From assembly GCA_001769855.1 (NCBI GenBank), contig MEPP01000022.1, positions 105,702-169,701 on the forward strand: a DNA stretch of 64,000 bases, in the 5' to 3' direction. The DNA comes from Bdellovibrionales bacterium GWA2_49_15. GTDB lineage: Bacteria; Bdellovibrionota; Bacteriovoracia; Bacteriovoracales; Bacteriovoracaceae. The notes beneath the pieces were generated by a model. The model saw nothing but the letters and a program-made list of their open reading frames with translations. It made no database searches and had not been told where the DNA came from. The translations under genes and the position numbers were made by a program. This document shows, in pieces, positions 28,468 through 37,124 of this stretch. Position 1 is the first letter of the stretch. Every line of letters begins with the position of its first letter.

Positions 28468-29637
28468 CTAGTAATTTTTTTTGAAATCTTGCTCGTAATT
28501 CTTGAGCTGATCAATCAGGTGATTGACTTCTTCATTATGACGCATTTGCTGCTTGTACTTCTCAGTCAGAGTGCTTTCGAAGGAATCTTTGCCCGGAGTC
28601 CCCTCAGCGGTGGCACGAGGCACTGCCGGGGCCATAATGGAAGCGGGGGCGCGGGAGGCCTGCACCGTTGGTGAGACCGGACGACTCACCACTTTGTCTC
28701 TCGCAATTCCATAGACATTAATTTTCACATTGGATGTTTGCTTGTACTCATTCTCGCGTTTCCAGATTTTTTTAGGCTTAATTTTTTTAGCTTCGGCCAG
28801 CTTCTCGGAGAGGAGCGGTGCCATATTCAAATCACGAGGAGCAACGCGTTCCTCTTTTTTCAAGTAGACAATATCACCGCCGGGGGCAGCAGGGGCCTGG
28901 GGTACGGTGGTTTCCGCTGGGACAGAGGCCGGGACACGGCTTGGCAACGCGGGCTGGGCCGGGGCCACCACGGGAGCGGTCATCGAGCGCAAAAGCGGAT
29001 CAATGCCAATAAAAAGCCCGGTCACCTGTTTAAAACTTGTACTGCCTATCGGAGTGGGATTTCGAGGAACTCCGTTATCCACATCCTTTTGAATGAAAGA
29101 AAAATGTCCCTCAGAGATGGCCACAACCACATCCTCGAGCAGCTGATTGCACATATCAAACTGCCCGCGCACCGACAGCACTTGGGTTTTACCGCTTTCA
29201 CTGTCGTACGAAACAATGGCTTCCCCTAAATTATAGGTCACCTTGGCATTGGCGGTTTGAATAAGCGAGACACCCCCGTCGCCTTTGGTTTGAACCCACA
29301 AGTGTCCGGCGCGAAGATCAATAAGACGGCGCATAATCTGCACATGCCCGGCACTGGCAAGATGATAGACGTGATTATAGTAATCCATGAAAGTTACCTG
29401 ACTTCCCATCTCGGTCACAATCTCACTCATGTCCTCAACCAGATCACCTACCTTGAGTGAATGGGCCTTACCTTCGACGAGACTAAAGGCATTTCCAGAG
29501 AGCTCTTTCACGATGGCCACGGGTGCCGCCACCGCCTGCCCGAGCCAAAATAAAAATAAGAAGGCCAAGATATTGGCCATAACAAAAAACTTTGGCGAAG
29601 TTTTTTTACTCTTTGTATTTTTGTAAAATTCTTTCAT
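28468..29637 (-). CDS. FecR-domain-like exported protein
   Basis: A 389-residue protein with an N-terminal hydrophobic segment (about 20-38, ending AVAA) that acts as signal peptide or anchor. Residues 40-190 look like a FecR domain: AIVKELSGNAF, then GSQVTFMDYYNHVYHL and an LRAGHLWVQ strand repeat. Residues 220-260 are Pro/Ala-rich, followed by a basic stretch and a coiled-coil-like tail. No sigma factor or TonB receptor is nearby, so classic FecR signalling is unlikely. Its start lies 32 nt inside the preceding lipoprotein gene. A second FecR-like protein is at 46011-47366. Confidence 0.6.
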   Translation of the reverse strand: MKEFYKNTKSKKTSPKFFVMANILAFLFLFWLGQAVAAPVAIVKELSGNAFSLVEGKAHSLKVGDLVEDMSEIVTEMGSQVTFMDYYNHVYHLASAGHVQIMRRLIDLRAGHLWVQTKGDGGVSLIQTANAKVTYNLGEAIVSYDSESGKTQVLSVRGQFDMCNQLLEDVVVAISEGHFSFIQKDVDNGVPRNPTPIGSTSFKQVTGLFIGIDPLLRSMTAPVVAPAQPALPSRVPASVPAETTVPQAPAAPGGDIVYLKKEERVAPRDLNMAPLLSEKLAEAKKIKPKKIWKRENEYKQTSNVKINVYGIARDKVVSRPVSPTVQASRAPASIMAPAVPRATAEGTPGKDSFESTLTEKYKQQMRHNEEVNHLIDQLKNYEQDFKKNY

Positions 29638-30316
29638 AGTGGGCGCTCAATATTTGCCATTCCGTGGTATTGCGATACTTTTTACGAAATTCTTCCACCG
29701 TGCCAAAGAAGGCCTTGGAATCTCCTTGCTTCAGCTGCGCCAAGGCCATCCACAACTTGGCACCTCGATAGTGCTTGGAGGTTGGATACTTCACCAGCAA
29801 GCTGTCTAGATTTTTTAAAACCCAGTCTAGATGGTTGCCACTTTCATAGGCGGCCACTCCGGCCTGAAAGAGCACACTATCATTTAAAGCTTCGTGACCG
29901 GGATATTGCTCAATGAATGTTTGAAAAAACTGTGCCGACTTTTCATAATTTTTCTGCTCGAATTCTTTTTGCGCGGTGGCCATCAGCTCTTTTGCGCCCC
30001 ACTTAAAGGTCCCTTGATTTACCAAATCATTGGTGGGAAAAACGGAACGTACATTCGGGACACTCGCCGGTGAGCGATCAACGCCCGTCTTGCCGGCGCC
30101 AAGCTGCAATTGCATATAAGCATTTTTTGATTTGAGTGTTTCAATTTCATATTTCAGATCGCTGATTTGGGCCGACTGGAGTCGATTCTCCCGCGCCAAT
30201 TCCAAAGACCGTGCTTCGTAATTATTAACCTGTGCTGCTCGCTGCTCAAAACGCTTGGCCAGATCACAGGCAGTGAATAGGCAACACATCGACAAAATAA
30301 TTATGCTTCTAACCAT
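29606..30316 (-). CDS. TPR-containing lipoprotein, CpoB/YbgF-like
   Basis: A 236-residue lipoprotein with signal peptide and lipobox FTAC (Cys16). A coiled coil (about 25-75) follows and then tetratricopeptide-like repeats from residue 110 to the end (ELMATAQKEFEQKNYEKSAQFFQ and two further units). This coiled-coil plus TPR layout is that of CpoB/YbgF and BamD-like cell-envelope factors. A second protein of the same layout sits beside pal at 57508-58326. The 3' end overlaps the FecR-like gene. Confidence 0.65.
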   Translation of the reverse strand: MVRSIIILSMCCLFTACDLAKRFEQRAAQVNNYEARSLELARENRLQSAQISDLKYEIETLKSKNAYMQLQLGAGKTGVDRSPASVPNVRSVFPTNDLVNQGTFKWGAKELMATAQKEFEQKNYEKSAQFFQTFIEQYPGHEALNDSVLFQAGVAAYESGNHLDWVLKNLDSLLVKYPTSKHYRGAKLWMALAQLKQGDSKAFFGTVEEFRKKYRNTTEWQILSAHYERILQKYKE

Positions 30317-30387
30317 GGCCCTTCCTTGTTTGGGCGTATGCTCGTAATGTTATCGGAGTAAATCGGGAAAACTTTAATAGCTTTTGA

Positions 30388-30903
30388 TTAAGCTAAATCG
30401 GTATCCCAGATAAGATAATCTCGCCATTCCAGAGGGTCCTCCTCGGTTAAACGGAGAACAAGTTGGGGAGTCCACTTTGGCACGGTGGGTCTATTTTTGG
30501 GATGCATCTGGGCCTGGGCAGGCAACAGGTTGCCTTTTTTGCCATTGCACTTCTGACACGCCGTAACAACATTCTCCCAGGAAGTTTTGCCACCACGGCT
30601 TAAGGGTACTAAATGATCTAAAGTTAACTCCTTCATTGAAAACTGTTTACTACAATACTGACAGGTAAAATCGTCTCGGGTGAAAACATGAAAACGGGTC
30701 AAGCGAACTTTCAGGCTCGATTTATGTCGCGCCAACAAACGCAATATTTTCGGCAACTTGAACTGCATTCGGGGGGAATGGATATCAATTTCTTCATAGA
30801 CATCCACCACTTCGGCGCGACCAGTCAACCACAAGATCATGGCCCTCTGCCAACTCACAACTTTAATGGGAAAATAGGTACAATCCAACAGGAGGGTGCG
30901 CAT
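30388..30903 (-). CDS. HNH endonuclease family protein
   Basis: A 171-residue protein. Residues 1-60 start RTLLLDCTYFPIKVVSWQRA, the conserved lead-in of widespread stand-alone HNH proteins. The HNH core is FTCQYCSKQF, then LTLDHLVPLSRGGKTSWENVVTACQKCNGKKG: two CxxC zinc pairs, the catalytic His in DHLVP and Asn in WENVV. Proteins of this type cut DNA, but their cellular role is usually unknown. AGGAAG precedes the ATG. No restriction methylase or mobile-element gene is adjacent. Confidence 0.85.
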   Translation of the reverse strand: MRTLLLDCTYFPIKVVSWQRAMILWLTGRAEVVDVYEEIDIHSPRMQFKLPKILRLLARHKSSLKVRLTRFHVFTRDDFTCQYCSKQFSMKELTLDHLVPLSRGGKTSWENVVTACQKCNGKKGNLLPAQAQMHPKNRPTVPKWTPQLVLRLTEEDPLEWRDYLIWDTDLA

Positions 30904-31035
30904 ATGTATAACTTCCTAAGATGCGCTCGAAAGCCGCTTGCACTCGCTCTCTCAGCGCCTAACTATAGTTTAACATAGATTTAAGTTCGCCTACGTCCTT
31001 GGAAATAATGCCTTTGAAAGGATGAATTACCCCCC

Positions 31036-31064
31036 TTGCATGACTTTTCCATGAGTTATATAAT
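31036..31064 (+). promoter_or_regulatory. Strong sigma70-type promoter for rpsU
   Basis: TTGCAT (31036-31041), a 17-nt spacer and a perfect TATAAT (31059-31064). The predicted start is near 31071, leaving a leader of about 40 nt before the rpsU ATG. Confidence 0.8.
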
Positions 31065-31109
31065 GGCCCGTTTTCTTCTTATTAATGGCCTTTTTTGCTG
31101 GAGTATTAC

Positions 31110-31340
31110 ATGCCCAATGATTCGTCTGTAAAAATCGATATCGATGGTTCCAAGTATGGAGTTGAAGGATCTTTAAAAAAATTCAAACGCCTTTGTGAGT
31201 CAGCGGGTGTCTTAAAAGAATACCGAAAAAGAAAAGAATTCAAAAAACCTTCTGTGCGCAAGAAAGAAAAAACTGAATCCGCACAAAAACGCAAGGCCAA
31301 AGAGGCTTCGAAGTTTCGTCGATCTACTTACAAAGTTTAG
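31110..31340 (+). CDS. rpsU: 30S ribosomal protein bS21
   Basis: A 76-residue highly basic protein of the small ribosomal subunit, near the anti-Shine-Dalgarno region of 16S rRNA. The family core is plain: VEGSLKKFKRLCESAGVLKEYRKRKEFKKPS, followed by a Lys/Arg-rich tail. The ATG at 31110 is chosen because CTGGAG sits 6 nt upstream; an in-frame TTG at 31095 is less likely. A strong promoter precedes it. The usual rpsU neighbours (dnaG, yqeY) are not present. Confidence 0.9.
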   Translation: MPNDSSVKIDIDGSKYGVEGSLKKFKRLCESAGVLKEYRKRKEFKKPSVRKKEKTESAQKRKAKEASKFRRSTYKV

Positions 31341-31405
31341 ATTCGCCCTTTCTTCATCTCTCTAGTAAAATTGCTCCAGATAATAATCATACTGGAGTCA
31401 GCAGG

Positions 31406-33691
31406 ATGGTCATGAGTACAATCTGGACATTGGTATTGAGTGTCCTTATCTCTATGGGATTGGCCCTGGGTCAAGACCAAAAATCAGTGCCAGAAATCCC
31501 GGTCAAGGTGGGCGCTAGTTTTTTTCAAATAGGCTCCGACCACTTTCTTGTTGCGCATTTTGAAAATTTTCCAGGCTGGCACACCTACTGGCATAATCCG
31601 GGCGATGCAGGTTTGCCCACCAAAATTGCCTTCTCTCAGCAAGGCAAAGCCCTTTTGCTGACAGAACAAGAGCGAATTGCGCCTAAAAAATATATAGAGG
31701 AAGGCGACCTCTGGGCCTACGGTCACGAGGGGGCCTATTCCATTTTTTTTAAAATCCCGTCCGATACCGCCAGAGCTTTAGAAACTCCCTTTGCGGTAAA
31801 GGCCTCCTGGCTGGCGTGCAAACACATTTGCATTCCGGGACATTGGGAAGCTGATCTCCAGTTGGCCCAGAGCAAATTGGAAATTGTAAAATCCTCACCC
31901 GAGAACATTGCCCAGATCGACCTCTCTTCCGAGGAAATGCAAGCTCGTTTTGCCATGCTACCCAAAGTCGCCCCGTGGCCGCCGTCACTCGATCTCACCT
32001 TGCATGAAGGCACGAAAGAAAAAGAATTGATTCTGTTTTTAAATTTTCCTCGCGTTTACGAAATGGCCCCGAATTATATCGGCAAACCTCTGCTGATTCC
32101 CTTTCCCAATGCCCCCTTTAATTTTGGGCACGATCAGTGGTACCGCGGGAAAGGTCCTGATCTGTTCGGTAAAACCGTCCTTGAGTGGGACGGTCAATAC
32201 CAAGATCCTCCCCTCGCACTGCCGACCAACGGACGCTTTGCCAAGGCCCTCTCCCTCAAATTTATCTTTTATCCGCCGACGGGTGAAGCCCCGGTTGTCA
32301 TCGAGAAGATGGTCGATCATTTTCAAAAGGGTCAGCTCAAGGAACTGGATTCGTTCTATGCACTCTTGCACAAAATCCCTCAAGTGCACGCGGCTTCTGC
32401 CGCCGAAGATCAAAAGGACGCCGCAATCCCCCCGCAAGACGAGGCAAGTGCCTCCGATGAAGGCGAGCAAGGCCTTCTCTGGATTGTTCTCCTCGCTATC
32501 CTGGGCGGATTTATTTTGAACTTCATGCCTTGCGTGCTACCTGTTATTTCACTCAAGTTATTTGGTCTTCTGAAACATAGTGCGGATGCTCCGGCCAAGC
32601 TCTGGCGTCATAACATGGCCTACGTCTTTGGCATTCTCATCTCATTTCTGGCCCTCGGACTTTTAGCGGTATTTTTTAAAATTTCCGGGCAGACGGTGGG
32701 CTGGGGTCTTCAGCTGCAATCTCCAAGATTTGTGGCCATCATGTGCATCCTTCTTTTTGTCCTGACCTTAAATCTTTACGGCCTTTTTGAATTCATGGTT
32801 CCCGGCGGAAAAATTTTAGGCAATGTCTCCATAAAAGAAGGATTTATCGGGGATTTTCTCAGTGGTATCTTGGCCACGGTACTCTCCACGCCTTGCAGTG
32901 CTCCCTTTCTTGGAACGGCGATTACCTTTGCCTTTACCCGCGGCCCCTTGGAAATTATTTTTATTTTCCTGTCGGTCGGTCTTGGTTTTAGTGTCCCCTT
33001 CTTTATTACTTCCATCTTTCCCGGCAGTATGAAGCTCCTCCCCAAACCCGGGCATTGGATGGAACATTTAAAAAAGTTTCTCGGCCTGACACTGCTGCTC
33101 ACGGCGGTTTGGCTCCTGGATGTATTTCAGGCCTTGACTGATGGGACACTTCCCACCACCAAGCTTGCCATCACCTTAACGCTGACTTTTTTTGCTTTTT
33201 ATTTTCAAAAAAATATCTCCAAAAAATTTCTCTGGCGTGCCCTAATCTTCGCCATGCCTTTGCTGGCATTTACCCATCTGCTGTTATGGCCGAACTCCAC
33301 TAGCTCATCGGTTACTCCTTCCTCGGGATTGCTGACAGAGAAACAAGCACAAGGGTTGAACTGGATTCCTTGGAGCGAAGCCGAAATGGAAAAGGCCCGG
33401 GAATTAAAAGAAAACGTTTTCATCGATTTCACAGCGCAGTGGTGTTTCACCTGCAAGGCCAATGAGCAATTTGTCATTGAAACGGAGGCGTTTAAACAAA
33501 TGGCTGCGGAGAAAAAGTTAAAACTTTTGCTGGCCGACTGGACCAAGCGAGATGAAATCATCGGTAAATGGTTGCTGAGTCATGGAGCGGCCGGAGTTCC
33601 GGCCTATTACGTTCAGAGGTCGGATGGTCAGTTGAAATTTCTGGGGGAAACCATCACGCTGGAAGAGATCACTGATGCCATAGGTCCCTGA
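31406..33691 (+). CDS. DsbD/ScsB-type thiol:disulfide interchange protein
   Basis: It carries reducing power from cytoplasmic thioredoxin across the inner membrane to periplasmic proteins. The 761 residues hold a signal peptide, a periplasmic N-terminal domain (about 25-310, with CKHICIPGHW), a linker, a central membrane domain (about 350-610) and a C-terminal thioredoxin domain. Membrane Cys are in NFMPCVLPVIS and STPCSAPFLG, and the thioredoxin motif is AQWCFTCKAN. All three Cys pairs of the relay are therefore visible. A start at 31412 is also possible. It overlaps the downstream acyltransferase-like gene by one base (TGATG). Confidence 0.88.
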   Translation: MVMSTIWTLVLSVLISMGLALGQDQKSVPEIPVKVGASFFQIGSDHFLVAHFENFPGWHTYWHNPGDAGLPTKIAFSQQGKALLLTEQERIAPKKYIEEGDLWAYGHEGAYSIFFKIPSDTARALETPFAVKASWLACKHICIPGHWEADLQLAQSKLEIVKSSPENIAQIDLSSEEMQARFAMLPKVAPWPPSLDLTLHEGTKEKELILFLNFPRVYEMAPNYIGKPLLIPFPNAPFNFGHDQWYRGKGPDLFGKTVLEWDGQYQDPPLALPTNGRFAKALSLKFIFYPPTGEAPVVIEKMVDHFQKGQLKELDSFYALLHKIPQVHAASAAEDQKDAAIPPQDEASASDEGEQGLLWIVLLAILGGFILNFMPCVLPVISLKLFGLLKHSADAPAKLWRHNMAYVFGILISFLALGLLAVFFKISGQTVGWGLQLQSPRFVAIMCILLFVLTLNLYGLFEFMVPGGKILGNVSIKEGFIGDFLSGILATVLSTPCSAPFLGTAITFAFTRGPLEIIFIFLSVGLGFSVPFFITSIFPGSMKLLPKPGHWMEHLKKFLGLTLLLTAVWLLDVFQALTDGTLPTTKLAITLTLTFFAFYFQKNISKKFLWRALIFAMPLLAFTHLLLWPNSTSSSVTPSSGLLTEKQAQGLNWIPWSEAEMEKARELKENVFIDFTAQWCFTCKANEQFVIETEAFKQMAAEKKLKLLLADWTKRDEIIGKWLLSHGAAGVPAYYVQRSDGQLKFLGETITLEEITDAIGP

Positions 33692-34407
33692 TGTATACCA
33701 TAAGACCTCTCAGTCGCTATCGAAGATGTGCCAATAATATTCTCCAGCTCGCGAACGCGAAAAATATTCACCCTATTTGTCTGAATGCTGAAATCAAATT
33801 AGCTTCTGATAAGAGGAGCAGATTTGCTCCGTTCTTTATGAAGAAAGTTGCCGAGGTTTTGCAAGAGAATCCGGAATTTAAAATCTTAAATAGTGTTCTT
33901 GAACGAACAGCGTGGCGCAGTCGTCTCATTGTTTTTGATGAACTTTCGTTTTCAGTCGCCGTCCACAAGGAATTTGAGGGGGAGTCGGTTGTCGTTATTT
34001 ATGTCCTTCAGGATGTTATAAAGAAATCTCCGGCGCAGATTGAAGATGAGTATAACAAACTTTCGGCGATGCCCATTGAAGAATTTCCCTTATTCCTCAG
34101 CTTAAAAAAGCTGTTCTATATTCCCGCCTGGCTACACCGCCCGATTTTCACCTTGTGGGCCATGCTCTTTCCTCGCGATTATATTTCTTATGGCAGCATG
34201 GGTTTTACCAATCTGGGTGGGGGAAACATCCAGAGTTTTTTTCCAAGTACTTCCAAAACTATGATCATGGGGATTGGGGGAATTCGGGACCAGGACGATC
34301 ACTCATTATTCACTCTCAATGTGGTCTTCAACCACTATGTGGTGGATGGGAGAATATGTGCTCGGTTTATCGAAAAAATCAAGGCCAAAATTGAGAGCAT
34401 AGCTTAA
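33691..34407 (+). CDS. Stand-alone E2-type (CAT-fold) acyltransferase-like protein
   Basis: This 238-residue protein resembles the catalytic domain of 2-oxoacid dehydrogenase E2 and chloramphenicol acetyltransferase folds. The key motif FNHYVVDGR near 213-221 has the active His215 and Asp219 of the HxxxDG signature; YGSMGFTNLG and GIGGIRDQDD match other E2 core segments. Lipoyl and E1-binding domains are absent, so it is not a normal E2. It overlaps the DsbD-type gene by one base and meets gpsA tail to tail (4-nt overlap). The acyl donor and acceptor are unknown. Confidence 0.65.
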   Translation: MYTIRPLSRYRRCANNILQLANAKNIHPICLNAEIKLASDKRSRFAPFFMKKVAEVLQENPEFKILNSVLERTAWRSRLIVFDELSFSVAVHKEFEGESVVVIYVLQDVIKKSPAQIEDEYNKLSAMPIEEFPLFLSLKKLFYIPAWLHRPIFTLWAMLFPRDYISYGSMGFTNLGGGNIQSFFPSTSKTMIMGIGGIRDQDDHSLFTLNVVFNHYVVDGRICARFIEKIKAKIESIA

Positions 34408-35432
34408 TCAATATCGAAGCGATCCGGTAGCTGCATCATCTTGGCTATAATATCCGCCGGATTGGCCCCTTCAAACAGAACTTGATAGAGCCCATTCACA
34501 ATTCGGGCACGGATTTGATAACGCTCGCCCAGGGCGTGAACGGCGCGCGTGGTTTTGTAACCCTCAACCGTATAGCGCTGAGATTTAATAACTTCTTCGG
34601 CATTGCGGCCTTTGGCAATTTCCAAACCAAAAAGCTTATTTCGGGAGAGATCTCCGGTCGAAGTCAAAATCAAATCTCCCATTCCCGACAGACCGTAAAA
34701 GGTTTCGGGCCGGGCATTATAGACCTGCCCAAAGCGCAGCATCTCAGCGATTCCACGAGTAATCATGGCGGCCCTGGTATTATGGTTATAACCGAGACCT
34801 TCAATCACCCCACCCGCAATGGCCAGGATATTTTTTAAAGCGCCCCCCAGTAAAACACCCTTCACATCATAGGTACAAAAAACCTTAAAATAGGGAGTAT
34901 CCATCATGGAGGCAACGGCAAGTAAATTTTTGCGAGAACGCCCTGCCAATGACACCAGGGTTATCTGCTCTTGCATTATTTCGTTGGCGAAGCTGGGACC
35001 GGAGAGAAAGCAGAACTGATCGCGATAGAGCGGAAAGAGATCAAAGAAGAGATCATCGGAGAGCTCCAGAGTATCCGGGTCAATCCCTTTCGTGAGCGAT
35101 ACAAAAGGAATATCGCGCTTTAGATACATTAGAAAGCGTTCATAAGATTCCTTATAATAAGAGCGGATGGAATGGGTGGGCAGACCAGAAACGACCAGAT
35201 CCACGCCATCATCAACCAAATCGTCAACCTCATCCCAGGAAAGCGCGCCATGAATATTGGGGGCCAGCTTGTGGCCGGGGAGATAGATGGTATTTTCACC
35301 AGTTTTTAATCCTGCATAAACATCGGCGGAACGCACCTTGAGAATAACTTTTTTAAAGTTAAGCGCCAGCACATTGGCAATGGAAGTTCCGAAGGCCCCC
35401 CCGCCCACAACTAAGGCCGTACGATTTCCCAT
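34404..35432 (-). CDS. gpsA: Glycerol-3-phosphate dehydrogenase [NAD(P)+]
   Basis: GpsA reduces dihydroxyacetone phosphate to sn-glycerol 3-phosphate, the phospholipid backbone. The 342-residue protein begins with the dinucleotide-binding VVGGGAFGTSIANVLA. LTKGIDPDTLELSDD and LSGPSFANEI are family landmarks, the catalytic Lys is in GGALKNILAIAGG, and the C-terminal domain has GLSGMGDLILT and SRNKLFG. The ATG at 35432 has GGAGG close upstream; a GTG at 35450 is less likely. Last gene of the kds/pyrG run. Confidence 0.95.
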   Translation of the reverse strand: MGNRTALVVGGGAFGTSIANVLALNFKKVILKVRSADVYAGLKTGENTIYLPGHKLAPNIHGALSWDEVDDLVDDGVDLVVSGLPTHSIRSYYKESYERFLMYLKRDIPFVSLTKGIDPDTLELSDDLFFDLFPLYRDQFCFLSGPSFANEIMQEQITLVSLAGRSRKNLLAVASMMDTPYFKVFCTYDVKGVLLGGALKNILAIAGGVIEGLGYNHNTRAAMITRGIAEMLRFGQVYNARPETFYGLSGMGDLILTSTGDLSRNKLFGLEIAKGRNAEEVIKSQRYTVEGYKTTRAVHALGERYQIRARIVNGLYQVLFEGANPADIIAKMMQLPDRFDID

Positions 35433-35451
35433 ATCCCCTCCATCTTTCACG

Positions 35452-35733
35452 TTACAGGGACAAAACGCCCTGTATGGTTATGGCCTTTTGGTATACTTCG
35501 ATTACCTCATCAGAATGGACAATGCTCATACTGAAGGTAAAGGAAAGATACTTACCACGACCCGAGGCACGTACCTCATACTGTTTAATCGTCTCATCGA
35601 GACCTAAGATTTTTTTAAACTCACCTTCTTTTTCGGTCGGAATAATAAATTTAAAAAGATAAGGTGCAGGCCAGCTATAATTCTTTTCCAGAAGCTCTCT
35701 CAATTTTTGAAACTGCGGCATATTTCCAATCAC
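35452..35733 (-). CDS. DUF493 (YbeD-like) small protein
   Basis: A 93-residue protein with the ACT-like layout of DUF493: an N-terminal helix followed by FKFIIPTEKEGEFKKILG, then SGRGKYLSFTFSMSIVHSDEVIEVYQ. The E. coli homologue YbeD has an ACT-like structure, but its function is unclear. The start overlaps the kdsC stop by 4 nt and gpsA begins 19 nt after it, so it is co-expressed with LPS and lipid precursor genes. Confidence 0.8.
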   Translation of the reverse strand: MIGNMPQFQKLRELLEKNYSWPAPYLFKFIIPTEKEGEFKKILGLDETIKQYEVRASGRGKYLSFTFSMSIVHSDEVIEVYQKAITIQGVLSL

Positions 35734-36311
35734 TTTTTAAAATCACACAAGAAACCCGGAATCGGTGGCACAATCCCCTGAGCATAGCGAAGTAAATCAA
35801 TGACCTCGCGGACCGCCCCGTTTCCCGGCCAGGAATGAGGTACATAATCAACTTGTTCCAAAACCTCCGCGCTGGCCGTTCGAGGGGCGGAGGAAAAACC
35901 AGCTCTCTCTAAAAGGGGCAGGTCAAAAAACTCATCACCCATGTAGAGAATCTGCTCATCGGTATAACCTTCTGCCAATACTTTTAGATAAGGGCCACGC
36001 TTATCTTCGCTTCCCATAAAAAAATAGTCGACAGTGAGATTTTCAGTGAAACGTTTGATCACTCCGAGGGAGTTGCCGCCCGTGATGACGCCGACCTTGA
36101 TTCCGGCCTCCCGTAACATTTTCAAACCGTATCCGTCACGCACGTTAAATAGTCGATTGTAGCCAACTTCCTCGCCATGATAAAAAACGCGACCATCGGT
36201 GAGGACACCATCAACATCAAAAAGTGCCACCTTGATTGGCTCAAGCTTGGACTTGAACTTAAGCGCTATAGCGCGCAGGTCAGGGGCCACGTCATTAATC
36301 GACATCTGCAA
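35730..36311 (-). CDS. kdsC: 3-deoxy-D-manno-octulosonate 8-phosphate phosphatase
   Basis: This HAD-superfamily phosphatase releases phosphate from KDO-8-P in KDO (LPS core) synthesis. It is 193 residues. The nucleophile motif is LFDVDGVLTDGRV, motif II GVITGGNS, and motif III with GDEFFDLPLL. The short cap-less form and NVRDGYGLKMLREAGI are typical of tetrameric KdsC. It lies 3 nt after kdsA, so the pathway order kdsA-kdsC is preserved, and it overlaps the DUF493 gene. Confidence 0.93.
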   Translation of the reverse strand: MQMSINDVAPDLRAIALKFKSKLEPIKVALFDVDGVLTDGRVFYHGEEVGYNRLFNVRDGYGLKMLREAGIKVGVITGGNSLGVIKRFTENLTVDYFFMGSEDKRGPYLKVLAEGYTDEQILYMGDEFFDLPLLERAGFSSAPRTASAEVLEQVDYVPHSWPGNGAVREVIDLLRYAQGIVPPIPGFLCDFKK

Positions 36312-36314
36312 CCT

Positions 36315-37124
36315 CTATATGACTTGATAGATCGTTACTAATTTTTCTACTAAGGTCTTAATTGAACTCAAGGGCAACGCAGTCGAGGCATCTGAGAGGG
36401 CCTTCTCGGGAGTTGGGTGAGTTTCGATAAAGACACCATCTGCTCCGGCGGCCACGGCGGCCCGGGCCAAAACTTCGACGTGCTCACGCTTGCCACCCGT
36501 GGCAGTTCCTAGACCGCCCGGCCTCTGCACCGAGTGAGTGGCATCATAAATCGCGCGAACCCCAAAACTCTGCATAATTTTGAAGCTCGACATATCAACC
36601 ACGAGATTATTGTAGCCGAAGGAACTACCTCGTTCGGTGAGTAGAATTTTATCCTTCGGTAAGTAGTGTTCCGCCTTTTTGACAATATTTCCTGCTTCTT
36701 CAGGACTCAAGAACTGACCCTTTTTGACTTTTAACATGCGATTGTATTTTTTGGCTGCCAAAGCAGCGGTACAAATAAGATCAGTCTGACGACACAAAAA
36801 TGCCGGAATTTGTAAAACGTCCACCACACTGGCGACCGTCTCGGCCTGCTCGGGAAGATGGATATCGGTAATAACGGGCAGGTTGAAACGTTTTTTTACC
36901 AGCTCAAGAATGGCCAATCCTTTTTCCATGCCTGGTCCGCGATAAGCATCAAACGAGGTTCGGTTGGCCTTATCAAAACTCCCTTTATAAAAAAGTTGAA
37001 TCTTCTCACCAAGTGGTTGCAAATCTTCTTTGATCTGATGGGCAATTTCCAGGGCCAGCGATTCACTTTCTAGCACACAGGGTCCCAGAAAGAGTAATAG
37101 TGGCGGCTTTGGTGACGGTTTCAT
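36315..37124 (-). CDS. kdsA: 2-dehydro-3-deoxyphosphooctonate aldolase (KDO-8-P synthase)
   Basis: It condenses phosphoenolpyruvate with arabinose 5-phosphate to KDO-8-P. At 269 residues it has the family landmarks LFLGPCVLESE, FYKGSFDKANRTS, VITDIHLPEQA, VKKGQFLSPEE, TERGSSFGYNNLVVDM and THSVQRPGG. FIETHPTPEKALSD closes the barrel. It overlaps the pyrG stop by one base (TAATG). Cys11 and the downstream Asn in the metal region should decide metal dependence; I did not resolve this. Confidence 0.96.
   Translation of the reverse strand: MKPSPKPPLLLFLGPCVLESESLALEIAHQIKEDLQPLGEKIQLFYKGSFDKANRTSFDAYRGPGMEKGLAILELVKKRFNLPVITDIHLPEQAETVASVVDVLQIPAFLCRQTDLICTAALAAKKYNRMLKVKKGQFLSPEEAGNIVKKAEHYLPKDKILLTERGSSFGYNNLVVDMSSFKIMQSFGVRAIYDATHSVQRPGGLGTATGGKREHVEVLARAAVAAGADGVFIETHPTPEKALSDASTALPLSSIKTLVEKLVTIYQVI

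Noticed and set aside
31061..31091. Direct repeat TAATGGCC around the rpsU start of transcription
   Set aside because: The first copy is partly the -10 element; two 8-mers in an AT/GGCC-rich region are not convincing as an operator.
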